DNA of 64,000 nucleotides from an uncultured Pelagibacteraceae bacterium. Its GTDB lineage: Bacteria; Pseudomonadota; Alphaproteobacteria; Pelagibacterales; Pelagibacteraceae. Positions 24,791 through 38,773 of the stretch are shown in pieces (the stretch's first letter is position 1; each line of letters begins with the position of its first letter). The stretch lies in contig CACLDE010000002.1 in the NCBI GenBank assembly GCA_902605645.1, positions 1-64,000 of the forward strand, given 5' to 3'. Under the pieces are notes generated by a model. It did no database searches, was not told where the DNA came from, and saw only the letters and a program-made list of their open reading frames with translations. The translations under genes and the position numbers were made by a program.

Positions 24791-25348
24791 TTGAGTGGGA
24801 TTAAAACATTTTCAAACGAGACCTCTGAGCGATACGCACTAGCTTTATTTGAGCTAGCTAGCGAAAAATCAGAATTAGAAGCTATCGAAAAAAATATATC
24901 ATTTTTACTTAAGTTTTGTAAAAACAATTCAGATTTCAGCAGTTTTTTAAAAAATCCAACTTATCAACTAGAGTTACAAAGTAAAGTTTTTGCTGAGTTA
25001 TCAAAACTTATGAAGTTAAACAAGAACTTTAGTAATTTTCTACAATTATTAATTAGTAAAAGAAGGATATTTTTTTTAGATAAAATTTTGAGCAAATTTA
25101 TTAAACTTTCATCAAAAAGCAAAGGTAAAGTCGAGGCAGTACTTACATCATCTAAAGACCTTACCCAAAATGAAAAGGACAATATAAGTCAAGAAATATC
25201 AAAAGCTATTAAATCAAACATAGAATTTATTTATAAAACAGATAAAAGCCTCATAACTGGTATAAAAATTCAAGTAAGCAGTCTATTGATTGATACATCT
25301 ATTAGAAATAAACTTAAGAGAATTAAACAATCAATAATGGAATACTAA
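24791..25348 (+). CDS. atpH: F-type ATP synthase delta subunit (TTG start)
   Basis: [14 protein letters not shown]-terminus; first gene of atpHAGDC; AGGA motif upstream of TTG. Confidence 0.92.
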   Translation: MSGIKTFSNETSERYALALFELASEKSELEAIEKNISFLLKFCKNNSDFSSFLKNPTYQLELQSKVFAELSKLMKLNKNFSNFLQLLISKRRIFFLDKILSKFIKLSSKSKGKVEAVLTSSKDLTQNEKDNISQEISKAIKSNIEFIYKTDKSLITGIKIQVSSLLIDTSIRNKLKRIKQSIMEY

Positions 25349-25349
25349 A

Positions 25350-26881
25350 ATGGAAATTAATCCTTCTGAAATAACAAAACTACTCAAAGAGCAAATCAAA
25401 AATTTCGGTGAAAAAGCTGAAGTTTCTGAAGTGGGTAAAGTTTTGACCGTTGGTGACGGTATAGCTCGAGTTTATGGTTTGGATAATGTCCAAGCAGGGG
25501 AAATGGTCGAGTTCAATGATGGCTCAAAAGGAATGGCTCTTAATTTAGAGAACGATAACGTTGGTATAGTAATATTTGGCGATGATAGACAAATTAAAGA
25601 AGGTGATACTGTTAAACGTACAAATTCTATTGTCGACGTCCCAGTTGGCAAAGAATTATTAGGCAGAGTGGTAGATGGATTAGGTGTTCCAATAGATGGG
25701 AAAGGAAATCTTTCTGCAAAAATTACTAGGAAAAGAGTAGAAGTAAAAGCTCCAGGCATCATTCCGCGTCAATCAGTTAATGAACCAATGCAAACTGGTT
25801 TAAAAGCAATTGATAGTTTAATACCAATCGGTAGAGGTCAAAGGGAACTTATAATTGGAGATAGACAAACTGGTAAGACAGCAGTTGCAGTTGACACGAT
25901 AATAAATCAAAAAGCAATAAATGAATCTAACGATGAAAAGAAAAAACTATATTGTGTCTATGTGGCGATAGGCCAAAAAAGATCAACAGTAGCTCAAATT
26001 GTTAAAACTTTAGAAGATGCGGGAGCAATGAAATATACAACGGTAGTATCAGCAACAGCATCTGACTCAGCACCATTACAATTTTTAGCTCCATACACAG
26101 GTTGTACTATTGGAGAATATTTTAGGGATAATGGTATGCATGCATTAATAATATACGACGATCTATCAAAACAAGCAGTTGCATACCGTCAAATGTCACT
26201 CTTATTAAGAAGACCTCCAGGTAGAGAGGCATATCCGGGAGACGTTTTTTATTTACATAGCAGACTTTTAGAAAGAGCAGCAAAGTTAAATGAAAAAAAA
26301 GGAGGGGGCTCTTTAACAGCACTTCCAATAATAGAAACTCAGGCAGGAGATGTATCTGCATATATTCCAACGAACGTTATCTCAATTACAGACGGTCAAA
26401 TATTTTTAGAAACTGAATTGTTTAATCAAGGAATAAGGCCTGCCGTAAATGTTGGCCTTTCTGTTTCTAGAGTGGGGTCAGCAGCTCAAACTAAAGCTAT
26501 GAAAAAAGTCGCAGGCTCAATTAAACTTGAACTAGCACAATACCGTGAAATGGCAGCATTTGCACAATTTGGATCTGATTTGGATGTTTCTACTCAAAAA
26601 CTTTTAAATAGAGGATCTAAGCTTACAGAATTATTAAAACAAAACCAGTACTCGCCACTTACGGTTGCCGAACAAGTTGTTTCTATTTTTACCGGAGTAA
26701 GCGGCTATCTAGATGATATTGATTTAAACAAAATTAAAAAATTTGAGTCAGACTTACTGGAAAAAGTAAGAAATGATCACACAGAGATATTAGAAAATAT
26801 TAATACATCTGGAAAATTAGAAGAGGATATCAAAAATAATTTAGTAGAAGTAATAAAGTCAGTTAAAAAAGGATCTAGATA

Positions 26882-26882
<1 letters not shown>
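25350..26882 (+). CDS. atpA: F-type ATP synthase alpha subunit
   Basis: [13 protein letters not shown] Walker [34 protein letters not shown]. Confidence 0.98.
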
Positions 26883-29175
<2,293 letters not shown>

Positions 29176-29180
29176 GTATA

Positions 29181-29561
29181 ATGTCTGAAGAATTCAAAAT
29201 TGAAATAATTACTCCAGATAAGAGTATTTATTCAGGTAATACTGAGGAAGTTGTACTCCCATGTTTTGAAGGACAGGCAACAATTCTTAAAAACCACATA
29301 CCGCTCATTACTTTTTTAAGACCTGGAATAGTAGAGATAGGCAAGGATGAAAAATTCTACGTAGAAGATGGAACCGTAGAGTTTTCAGACAATAACCTTT
29401 TGATATTATCCACAACAATCCAAAGTTTTAAAATGATTAATGCTGATCAAAAAAATAGTATGATAAATGAAGCTGAAAGAATGCTTTCTTCAAATCAAAT
29501 TTCCGATAAACAAAAATATATTTTGAATTACAAAATTGAGACTTTAAAACAAATTAATTAA
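29181..29561 (+). CDS. atpC: F-type ATP synthase epsilon subunit
   Basis: Operon position and beta-barrel pattern (EIITPDKSIYSGNTEEVVLPCFEGQATILKNHIPLIT). Confidence 0.93.
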   Translation: MSEEFKIEIITPDKSIYSGNTEEVVLPCFEGQATILKNHIPLITFLRPGIVEIGKDEKFYVEDGTVEFSDNNLLILSTTIQSFKMINADQKNSMINEAERMLSSNQISDKQKYILNYKIETLKQIN

Positions 29562-30021
29562 AAAAAATTTTTAACTCAAGTTTTAATTTTTTATAAACAT
29601 CTCTTTTAAAATCTACTATTACATCAGTTAATGCATTATAATCTATCCATTTCCACTCAATAAATTCTGGATGATTTGTATTCAAATCTATTTCAGTATC
29701 GTCTCCAATAAATTTCACTATAAACCATTTTTGTTTTTGACCTCTATACTTACCTTTCCATATTCTTCCTAATAAATTTGGAGGTAACTCGTACTCAAGC
29801 CAATTATCAATTTCTTTCAATAATTTAATTTTTGTTATACTGGTTTCCTCTTCAAGCTCTCTTTTCATTGCATTGAATGGAGTCTCATTAATATTTATTC
29901 CGCCTTGAGGCATTTGCCACTTATCTACAGGATTATCTTTCCTTTTAGCAACGAAAACTTGATTTTTTTGGTTTAACACTATGATACCAACACCTTGTCT
30001 CATTGGCAGTCTGCTTAACAT
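29554..30021 (-). CDS. rppH: RNA pyrophosphohydrolase (Nudix)
   Basis: Nudix box GGININETPFNAMKRELEEETSI; N-term RQGVGIIVLNQKNQVFVAKR and WQMPQGGI. Confidence 0.92.
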   Translation of the reverse strand: MLSRLPMRQGVGIIVLNQKNQVFVAKRKDNPVDKWQMPQGGININETPFNAMKRELEEETSITKIKLLKEIDNWLEYELPPNLLGRIWKGKYRGQKQKWFIVKFIGDDTEIDLNTNHPEFIEWKWIDYNALTDVIVDFKRDVYKKLKLELKIFFN

Positions 30022-30024
30022 TTT

Positions 30025-31167
30025 TTATGATTGAAAAAGTTTGATAGCATACTTCAATTGGTTATCATTATCAGACTCAAATTCGAATTGATTTTGCTCT
30101 TCTACAAAAATATCAGGCGAGACACCAACCTCTGAAATTGACTTACCTGAGGGTAAATAATATTTAGAAATTGTTAGCCTTATACCACCACCATTTCTGA
30201 GTGGAATTATTGATTGAACAGAACCTTTTCCGTATGAATTTTCTCCAAGTATAATCGCTCTTTTGTGATCTTTAAGAGCTCCTGCAAATATTTCTGATGC
30301 AGATGCTGAACCATTATTGATTAAAACAATCATAGGTTTCCCTTTAATTCCATCACCAGATCTTGCAAAGAATTTTCTCGTCTCACTAATTCTTCTTCCC
30401 CTGGTAGAAACTATTTCTCCCTCTTCTAAAAAAAAATCAGTAATTGTAACAGCTTGATTTAAAAGGCCCCCTGGATTATTTCTTAAATCGATTATGTAAC
30501 CTATTAATTTTTGCTTTTCAAAATTTTTAATTTTTCCAATAAATTGCTTATCACTATTTTCATTAAAAGATTTTAATTTTATATATCCTATATTTTTCTT
30601 TGTACCCAAAATTTTTGACTCCACCGACTTCACTTCTATAATTTGCCTTTGTATATTAAAAGTTAGAGATTTCTTTACTTCTTTTCTTCTTATCGTAAGT
30701 TCAATACTTGATCCAACAGGCCCCCTCATTAGTTTCACAGCTTCCATTAATGTTTTACCTTGAACCTGCTCTTTATTTATTCTCACAATATAGTCTCCAG
30801 CTTTAATTCCAGCTTTCTCTGCTGGGGTGTCTGATATTGGAGCGATTACTTTCACAACACCAGCTTCCATTCCTATCTCAATACCCAATCCACCGAATTC
30901 ACCGCTTGACTCAGTTTGCATGCTTTTAAAAAGGTCTGGTGACATATAAGCCGAATATGGATCTAGGGACTGCAATACCCCATTAATTGCAGAATCCATC
31001 ACATCAGCTTGATCTATTTCATCAACATATTCTTGTTTAATTTTTTCTAATACTTCTCCAAATAAATCGATTTTTTCATAGAGTTTATTCGACGTTGTAT
31101 TAGAATACAATTTTGTATTAAAGAAAACTAAACAAATAATAATTATATAAAAAAAATTTTTTTTCAT
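30025..31167 (-). CDS. ctpA: S41 carboxyl-terminal processing peptidase
   Basis: PDZ plus S41 motifs: IIDLRNNPGGLLNQAV, VLINNGSASASEIFAGALKD, YGKGSVQ. Confidence 0.93.
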   Translation of the reverse strand: MKKNFFYIIIICLVFFNTKLYSNTTSNKLYEKIDLFGEVLEKIKQEYVDEIDQADVMDSAINGVLQSLDPYSAYMSPDLFKSMQTESSGEFGGLGIEIGMEAGVVKVIAPISDTPAEKAGIKAGDYIVRINKEQVQGKTLMEAVKLMRGPVGSSIELTIRRKEVKKSLTFNIQRQIIEVKSVESKILGTKKNIGYIKLKSFNENSDKQFIGKIKNFEKQKLIGYIIDLRNNPGGLLNQAVTITDFFLEEGEIVSTRGRRISETRKFFARSGDGIKGKPMIVLINNGSASASEIFAGALKDHKRAIILGENSYGKGSVQSIIPLRNGGGIRLTISKYYLPSGKSISEVGVSPDIFVEEQNQFEFESDNDNQLKYAIKLFQS

Positions 31168-31511
31168 ATTAAAGCTTTCTCTTTGGGCAAATCTTCAGAC
31201 CACATTTTTTCAAGATCGTAAAATTCTCTCTTTTCAGGATGAAACAGATGAACTATCACGTCTATAGCATCAACTAGTTTCCAATCATTACTTTCATAAC
31301 CCTCTATTCTGCAATCACATAAACCGTATTTTTTAAGTTCCGATAAAATATTTTCTGACAAGGACTGCAAGTGTCTTGAAGATGTGCCAGAAGCGATAAT
31401 CATATAATCTGCAATATAAGATTTCCGTTTAAGATCAATAGCAACAATGTTATTAGCTTTATTTTTATTTAATGTATTTTCTATTAATTTTTTAATTTTT
31501 TTTACTTCCAT
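31164..31511 (-). CDS. rsfS: ribosome silencing factor
   Basis: IASGTSSRHLQSLSENI and DWKLVDAIDVIVHLFHPEKREFYDLEKMW. Confidence 0.93.
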   Translation of the reverse strand: MEVKKIKKLIENTLNKNKANNIVAIDLKRKSYIADYMIIASGTSSRHLQSLSENILSELKKYGLCDCRIEGYESNDWKLVDAIDVIVHLFHPEKREFYDLEKMWSEDLPKEKALI

Positions 31512-32040
31512 TAATAATTTCGTTTCTTAATTGTGTAGAAGATATATCAATCCTCAAATTTTTTAAAAATTTAATATTTTTGCTTTTCAGATGCTTCATT
31601 ATAACAGATTTTTTTGCTTTTGTGTCAAATCCTTTTCTAGAAAAAACTACTAAAATACACAATTTTAATAACTGTTTATAATTCTTCCATTTGTGAAAAT
31701 TAATTAGATTGTCTGAACCGACAATAAAAAATATTCTATATTTAAAACGTTTTTTTAGAAATTTTATCAATGCTATTGAGGTTTTAGATTTAATTCTATC
31801 TTCGTAATATTTCAATTGAATTTTTTTTTGATTCCTAATAATTTTATGACATAACTTTCTACGAAACGAAAAAGGAAAAAAGGGACTTTTTTTAAGTGGA
31901 TTTTTTTTTGTTATTACCCAAATTACTTTTTTAAGTTTTAAAAGCTTTATACTTTTCTTGCTCACATATAAATGACCTTTATGAGGAGGATCAAAACTTC
32001 CTCCTAGAATGCCGATATTTTCAAAATTATTTTTTACCAT
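31492..32040 (-). CDS. nadD: nicotinate-nucleotide adenylyltransferase
   Basis: GILGGSFDPPHKGHL, FIVGSDNLINFHKWKNY, DISSTQLR. Confidence 0.93.
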   Translation of the reverse strand: MVKNNFENIGILGGSFDPPHKGHLYVSKKSIKLLKLKKVIWVITKKNPLKKSPFFPFSFRRKLCHKIIRNQKKIQLKYYEDRIKSKTSIALIKFLKKRFKYRIFFIVGSDNLINFHKWKNYKQLLKLCILVVFSRKGFDTKAKKSVIMKHLKSKNIKFLKNLRIDISSTQLRNEIINGSKKN

Positions 32041-32045
32041 TTATT

Positions 32046-33287
32046 TTATGGTCTTGTAACGCTATTACCTTTTACAATATACTTATAAGAAGTTAGCTGA
32101 TTCAACCCAACTGGTCCTCGTGGCGGTAGTTTATTTGTTGAGATTCCAATCTCTCCCCCAAAACCAAACTCACCTCCATCAGCAAATTGGGTCGAGACAT
32201 TATGCATTGCAATTGCACTATTTACATTGTTAAGAAAAAAAGATGTATTTTTTTTATTATTTGAAATTATGCAGTCTGTATGCATTGTTCCATACTTTAG
32301 AACATGAGAGACTGCTTCTTTAACATCTTTAACACTTTTTATTGATAATTTAGCATCAAGATATTCTGTTTTCCAATCCAATTCTTTTGCCAATTTTAAT
32401 TTGTTATAAAATAATTTATTAATTTTTTTATCAACTACAACTTCACAACCATTATTAATTAGCGAGTTGATAATTCTAATACCTTTTGTTTTTAAAACCT
32501 TTTCATTTATTAAAAGTGTTTCTAAAGCTCCACAAATACTTGTCCTTCTCATTTTAGCATTTAATATTACTTTTGTTGCTTTATTAAGATTACTTTCTTT
32601 ATCTAAATAAATATGACATAGGCCTTCTAAATGACCAATTACATGTATTTTTGAATATTTTTGAACTTTAGCCACCAAACTTTTTCCACCTCTAGGAACT
32701 ATTACATCGATATAATTACTCATTTTAGAAAGTAAAAAATCTACGATCTTTCTATTTTTATTCTCGATAAACTGAAGACAATTTTGATTAATTTTGTTCT
32801 TTTTCAAAGATTTTCTAAATAAATTTGAAAGAATTTTATTTGAATAAAACGCTTCGCTTCCCCCTCTGAGAATTGCACAATTGCTTGATTTCAAACACAA
32901 TGCCGCAACATCTGCAGTCACATTTGGTCTGCTCTCGTATATTATGCCTATTACACCAATAGGAGTGGTTACTCTTCTTATATTCAACTTGTTTTTCCCT
33001 ACCCAACTTTCCAACGTTTTACCTACGGGATTTGGAAATTTTCTAATTTCATTAATAGAATTTATTATACCATCAATTTTTTTTTCATTTAGAATAAGTC
33101 TATCAAGTATATTATCTCTTTTTAAATATTTTACATCTTTGGCATTTTCTCTAATAATTCTTTTTTTATTTATCGAAATAAGTTTTATATAATCATTAAG
33201 AGTTTTATTAATTCTTTTATGATTTATTTTTTTTAAGTTTTCAAATGCAATTTTTGATTTTTGTCCAATTATTAAAATTTTTTTCAT
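32046..33287 (-). CDS. proA: glutamate-5-semialdehyde dehydrogenase
   Basis: TPIGVIGIIYESRPNVTADVA; GGEFGFGGEIGISTNKLPPRGPVGLNQLTSYKY. Confidence 0.96.
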   Translation of the reverse strand: MKKILIIGQKSKIAFENLKKINHKRINKTLNDYIKLISINKKRIIRENAKDVKYLKRDNILDRLILNEKKIDGIINSINEIRKFPNPVGKTLESWVGKNKLNIRRVTTPIGVIGIIYESRPNVTADVAALCLKSSNCAILRGGSEAFYSNKILSNLFRKSLKKNKINQNCLQFIENKNRKIVDFLLSKMSNYIDVIVPRGGKSLVAKVQKYSKIHVIGHLEGLCHIYLDKESNLNKATKVILNAKMRRTSICGALETLLINEKVLKTKGIRIINSLINNGCEVVVDKKINKLFYNKLKLAKELDWKTEYLDAKLSIKSVKDVKEAVSHVLKYGTMHTDCIISNNKKNTSFFLNNVNSAIAMHNVSTQFADGGEFGFGGEIGISTNKLPPRGPVGLNQLTSYKYIVKGNSVTRP

Positions 33288-33288
33288 A

Positions 33289-34380
33289 TTATATTTTTAC
33301 CATATCATCCTTGTGAACAACCTCTGTTTTGCTAGAATAGCCAAGTATTCTTTCTATTTCGTTGCTTTGTCTACCTTTAATTTTTCCTATCTCACTGGAT
33401 GAAAAGGATGCTAAACCCCTAGCTAGTTTATTATTATCTTGATCTGCTATCAAAATGTTTTCACCTTTGTCAAATTTACCACTAATTGTCTTTATACCTG
33501 CTGCTAATAAACTTTTCCCATTTTTAAGCGCATTTGCCGCTCCCTTATCTATGAAGATTGTGCCATAAGATCTTAATGAGCTTACTATCCATTTTTTTCT
33601 TGCAGCCATCGTAGATATTTTGGGTACAAATTTCGTAAATATTTTTTTTTCCACCATATACTTGATTGGATTTTTTCTATTTCCGTTACCTATAAACATA
33701 TGACAACCAGCATTCATACAAATGCTGGCTGCTTCAAGTTTAGTAATCATTCCTCCGGAACCATAATTTGTAGTTTTTTTGTCTGCCAATTTGTAGATAT
33801 TATTGTCTAAATTTTTAACTTCTTTAATTAACTTTTTTTTATCACCTTTGTCATAAAGTCCATCAACATCGGAAAATATTATTAGTGTATCGGCACCTAT
33901 AATCTGGGCAACTCTTGCTGCAAGTCTGTCATTATCACCATATTTAATTTCAGAAGTTGCAGTAGTATCGTTTTCATTAACAATTGGTATAGCTTTTAAT
34001 TTAAATAAATTATCAAATGTTCTTTTAACATTTAAAGCCCTTCTTCTTTGTTCGGTGTCATCAGGAGAAATTAAAATTTGTCCAACTTTAAAATCATTTT
34101 TTTGGAATATTTTTTGAAATTCTTCAGCTAAATGTATCTGCCCTATCGAAGCTATAGCCTGGCTCATATCAAGCTTAATTTTTTTCATTTTTATTTTTAA
34201 ATAACTTTGACCGAGAGCTATAGCTCCAGAAGAAACAATTACGATATCTCTATTTTTTTTGTATTTTTTTATGTCTTTGATTAAACTATTTACCCAGGCT
34301 TTTTTAAAATTTCCTTGTTTATCTATTACGGTAGTAGACCCAAGTTTAATAACTATCTTTTTTGAATTATCTATTAGCAT
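33289..34380 (-). CDS. proB: glutamate 5-kinase (with PUA domain)
   Basis: VIVSSGAIALG, NENDTTATSEIKYGDNDRLAARVAQI, GSGGMITKLEAA. Confidence 0.95.
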   Translation of the reverse strand: MLIDNSKKIVIKLGSTTVIDKQGNFKKAWVNSLIKDIKKYKKNRDIVIVSSGAIALGQSYLKIKMKKIKLDMSQAIASIGQIHLAEEFQKIFQKNDFKVGQILISPDDTEQRRRALNVKRTFDNLFKLKAIPIVNENDTTATSEIKYGDNDRLAARVAQIIGADTLIIFSDVDGLYDKGDKKKLIKEVKNLDNNIYKLADKKTTNYGSGGMITKLEAASICMNAGCHMFIGNGNRKNPIKYMVEKKIFTKFVPKISTMAARKKWIVSSLRSYGTIFIDKGAANALKNGKSLLAAGIKTISGKFDKGENILIADQDNNKLARGLASFSSSEIGKIKGRQSNEIERILGYSSKTEVVHKDDMVKI

Positions 34381-34501
34381 TTCGCCTTTTTTTTGATTTA
34401 CTTGGCAGCAATCCTTTATTTACAGCTCTAGCTCTTTCCGAAAAACCCAGTTTTTCTCCATTTTTAATCTTTCTTTTTATAGTAGATAGCTTTGCAACCA
34501 T
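34367..34501 (-). CDS. uncharacterised basic small protein, 44 aa (MVAKLSTIKRKIKNGEKLGFSERARAVNKGLLPSKSKKRRNANR)
   Basis: Complete ORF read by hand on the minus strand; starts 8 nt after the obgE stop and overlaps the proB start by 14 nt; fills the only gap in this operon. Below the ORF-track cutoff. Confidence 0.5.
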   Translation of the reverse strand: MVAKLSTIKRKIKNGEKLGFSERARAVNKGLLPSKSKKRRNANR

Positions 34502-34509
34502 TTTTAAAT

Positions 34510-35523
<1,014 letters not shown>

Positions 35524-35531
35524 TTATACTT

Positions 35532-35786
35532 TTAGCTGGGGATTACAGAAACAAAAGTTCTGTTAAGTTTTGATTTTTTAAATTTTACTTTACCTTTAAT
35601 TAAAGAATAAATTGAATGATCTTTTCCCATTCCAACGTTATTTCCTGGGTGAATTTTAGTGCCTCTTTGTCTTACTATAATATTTCCTGGAATAACTAGT
35701 TGATCACCGTATCTTTTAACTCCAAGTCTTCGTCCTTTACTATCTCGTCCATTTCGCGATGATCCACCTGCTTTTTTTGTTGCCAT
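35532..35786 (-). CDS. rpmA: 50S ribosomal protein L27
   Basis: [44 protein letters not shown]. Confidence 0.98.
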   Translation of the reverse strand: MATKKAGGSSRNGRDSKGRRLGVKRYGDQLVIPGNIIVRQRGTKIHPGNNVGMGKDHSIYSLIKGKVKFKKSKLNRTFVSVIPS

Positions 35787-35794
35787 TTAATTTC

Positions 35795-36202
35795 CTATTT
35801 TTTTTCAGTCTTTTTTATATCTTTTTTTGTTACTTTTACAACTTTCTTTTTTTCAACTATTTTAGCCTCATCAATTACTTTCCCACCTTTGGCTAAAATT
35901 TTTGTAATTTGTATTTTTGAATGTTGCTGTCTATGCCCATTTTTTTTTCTAGAATTTTTTCTTCTTCTTTTATGAAATACCAATATCGTTCTATCTTTAA
36001 CATTATTTAGAAGTTTTGCTTCAACTGTAGCGCCATCTATATTAGGATTTCCAATTTCGGTGTTTTTATCATCATTTAAAAGTAAAACGTTATTAAATTT
36101 TATCGTTTCACCTTTTTTTGCATCAAGTTTCTCTATTTCTAAAATTTTACTAGTAGAAACCTTATATTGCTTCCCGCCTGTTTCAATTATTGCAAATGAC
36201 AT
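35795..36202 (-). CDS. rplU: 50S ribosomal protein L21
   Basis: MSFAIIETGGKQYKVS; HKRRRKNSRKKNGHRQQHSKIQI; Lys-rich C-terminal tail; next to rpmA/obgE. Confidence 0.96.
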   Translation of the reverse strand: MSFAIIETGGKQYKVSTSKILEIEKLDAKKGETIKFNNVLLLNDDKNTEIGNPNIDGATVEAKLLNNVKDRTILVFHKRRRKNSRKKNGHRQQHSKIQITKILAKGGKVIDEAKIVEKKKVVKVTKKDIKKTEKK

Positions 36203-36267
36203 AAATTTCTTTCATTTAGTTTCCACGCAATATAGCCTTCAATTGTATCAAGTCAAGAATATTGAGG

Positions 36268-37035
36268 TTAAAATACGTCCTTTAAATCTCGTAATTTCGA
36301 AAAAACTTCCTCATCCGAAGAATCCTTGAGATTTAAAGCCAGTTTAATATCATCATCGTCATATCTTAAAAAAATATTAGTTTTTAATTCTTCACCTATA
36401 GTTGTTGGTATAGTTGGAAGATCATTTTTTATTTTTGAATTAATTTCAATAGATTTTTTTTTAAGCATTGAATTATTTGGATCATACTTTAAACAAAAAT
36501 TTAAATTTGATTTTGTATATTCATGTCCGCAGTATACTTTTGTTTCTGGAGGTAAAATTTTAAGTTTGTTTAATGAGTTGAACATATCTGTATGTGTACC
36601 CTCAAATACTCTACCACATCCTAAAGAAAATAGAGTATCGCCAGTGAATACAATTTTTTCTCTCTCAAAGTAAAAAGCTATATGCCCTATTGTATGACCC
36701 GGAATAAATATTGTTTTAAATGTTAGATTTCCAATTTTTTGTCTCTGGCTATTTTTTAACAAAATATCAATTCCAGGGATACGATCTTTATCATCTTCAA
36801 ATCCTATAATTTTGGAATTGTATTTTTTTTTGAGCGCAATATTGCCATCAACATGGTCTGCATGATGATGAGTATTTAGTATGAAATCCAATTTATTATA
36901 TTTTTTAATTACTTCATCGCATGGAATGAATACAGAAGGATCAACTATTGAAACTGTGTTAGTTTCTTCTTCAAATATCAAATAACTAAAATTATCACTT
37001 AAACACTTGATTATCTCTATTTTCATTTTATCCAA
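36268..37035 (-). CDS. gloB: hydroxyacylglutathione hydrolase (glyoxalase II)
   Basis: Metallo-beta-lactamase motif THHHADHVDG, GHTIGHIAFY, GDTLFSLGCGRVFEG, YCGHEYT. Confidence 0.93.
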   Translation of the reverse strand: MDKMKIEIIKCLSDNFSYLIFEEETNTVSIVDPSVFIPCDEVIKKYNKLDFILNTHHHADHVDGNIALKKKYNSKIIGFEDDKDRIPGIDILLKNSQRQKIGNLTFKTIFIPGHTIGHIAFYFEREKIVFTGDTLFSLGCGRVFEGTHTDMFNSLNKLKILPPETKVYCGHEYTKSNLNFCLKYDPNNSMLKKKSIEINSKIKNDLPTIPTTIGEELKTNIFLRYDDDDIKLALNLKDSSDEEVFSKLRDLKDVF

Positions 37036-37636
37036 TTAAAAATATTCCTAATTTTGAAAAAAGATTTTTAATTTCTAAATTACTCTTTTTGATCAAGGAA
37101 GTTTGATCTTCATTTACTCCAACGACCTTTTTAATGTTTATATTTTTTTTATCACAAAAATTAAAAAGATCCTTAATTGTACACATGTGTAAATTTGGGG
37201 TATTATACCAAGTATTTGGTAAAGTTTTAGTTACTGGCATTTCTCCAAAAAATAAAAGTTTTGCTCTTACTTTCCAGTATCCAAAATTTGGAATAGAAAT
37301 AATTACTGATCTGCCGACTCTTAAAAGATCCTTTAATACTTTTTCTGGATTATAAAATGCTTGAAGGGTTTGACTCAAAATCACATAATCAAATGATTGG
37401 TTAGGAAACTGATGGAGCTCTGTTTCAGCATTGCCTTGAATGACAGGCAATCCTTTATGAATACATTGTTGAACATTTTTTTGATCAAGCTCCAATCCTC
37501 GAACTTCAATATTTTTTTTCTCACGAAGTAAATCCATCAAAGAACCATCTCCACAACCAACATCTAACACTCTTGTATTGTTAGGTAATAAATCTGCAAT
37601 TACTTTAAATTCTTTTTTCATTTTTAAATTTTTCAT
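37028..37636 (-). CDS. metW: methionine biosynthesis protein MetW (SAM-methyltransferase fold)
   Basis: RVLDVGCGDGSLMDLL, next to metX. Internal Met at 37621 is an alternative start. Confidence 0.93.
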   Translation of the reverse strand: MKNLKMKKEFKVIADLLPNNTRVLDVGCGDGSLMDLLREKKNIEVRGLELDQKNVQQCIHKGLPVIQGNAETELHQFPNQSFDYVILSQTLQAFYNPEKVLKDLLRVGRSVIISIPNFGYWKVRAKLLFFGEMPVTKTLPNTWYNTPNLHMCTIKDLFNFCDKKNINIKKVVGVNEDQTSLIKKSNLEIKNLFSKLGIFLIG

Positions 37637-38744
37637 ACATTGAGTCTACAAAACTTTTAAGAGTTCTTAAAAAATCTGGCACCTCCAGTAAGAAAGAATC
37701 ATGTCCTTTATCTGTGATTATTTCTGAATAAGAAACATCTGCTCCTGAAGCATTTAAAGCTATAACTATGTCTTTGTTTTCCTTTGTTGTATAAAGCCAA
37801 TCAGAAGAAAATGAAATAATTAAAAATTTAGTTTTCTGTCCCTTAAAAGCATCAACTAGACCTCCTTTAAATTGTTTTGAAAGATCAAAATAATCCATTG
37901 CTCTTGTAATATATAAAACAGAATTTGCATCGAATCTTTCTACAAATGCATAACCTTGGTGTCTTAAGTAACTTTCAACCTGGAAGTCTGCGTTAAAACT
38001 AAATTCGTAATCTGCTTTTTCTTGTAATTTTCTACCAAATTTTTCTTGCATACCTTTTTCGGATAAATAACTTATATGCCCAACCATTCTTGCAACTGCT
38101 AATCCATTTTTAGGCTGAACATTTTTAAGAAAATATTTTCCTTTATCCCATACTGGATCAGCCATAATAGCTTGACGTGCTAATTCATTTAAAGCAATAT
38201 TTTGTGCACTGTGACTAGAACTGCAAGCAATAGGAATTGCTGAAAAAGTTTTATCAGGAAAAGTCGAACAGAATTGTAAAAGCTGCATACCTCCCATTGA
38301 TCCTCCAGTCGCACATAAAAGTTTTTTTATTCCAAGATGTTCAAGTAATGATTCTTGGGCTCTCACCATATCTCTAATTGTTATTACTGGAAAATCCAAT
38401 CCGTAAGGTTGTTTAGTTTCTGGATTGATGTCTCTTGGTCCCAAAGATCCCATACAACCACCTATTACATTTGCACAAATTACAAAATATTTATTTGTAT
38501 CAATAGCCTTTCCTGGACCGACAGCAGTAACCCACCATCCATCTTTGTTTGTAACAGGGTTAGTTTCAGATATAAATTGATCACCTGTAAGCGCATGGAA
38601 AACTAAAATTGCATTGTCTTTATCTTTGTTCAATTTTCCGTAAGTTTCATAGGCTAGGGGAAAATTGTTAATTGTTTTTCCACAATCTAATTTAAGTGGT
38701 TTTGAAACTTTAATTTTTTTTATATCTTCAAGTTTTCTGTTCAT
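37605..38744 (-). CDS. metX: homoserine O-acetyltransferase
   Basis: Alpha/beta hydrolase; FPLAYETYGKL, NVIGGCMGSLGPRDINPET, ATGGSMGGMQLLQF. Confidence 0.95.
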   Translation of the reverse strand: MNRKLEDIKKIKVSKPLKLDCGKTINNFPLAYETYGKLNKDKDNAILVFHALTGDQFISETNPVTNKDGWWVTAVGPGKAIDTNKYFVICANVIGGCMGSLGPRDINPETKQPYGLDFPVITIRDMVRAQESLLEHLGIKKLLCATGGSMGGMQLLQFCSTFPDKTFSAIPIACSSSHSAQNIALNELARQAIMADPVWDKGKYFLKNVQPKNGLAVARMVGHISYLSEKGMQEKFGRKLQEKADYEFSFNADFQVESYLRHQGYAFVERFDANSVLYITRAMDYFDLSKQFKGGLVDAFKGQKTKFLIISFSSDWLYTTKENKDIVIALNASGADVSYSEIITDKGHDSFLLEVPDFLRTLKSFVDSMYEKFKNEKRI

Positions 38745-38745
38745 C

Positions 38746-38773
38746 CAAAAAAAAAGCCCAGCTAAACTGGGCT
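38746..38773 (-). terminator. terminator-like hairpin plus 9-nt U-tract between SAM-II aptamer and metX start
   Basis: Minus strand AGCCCAG-TTTAG-CTGGGCT followed by TTTTTTTTT directly before GG-ATG. Confidence 0.7.
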
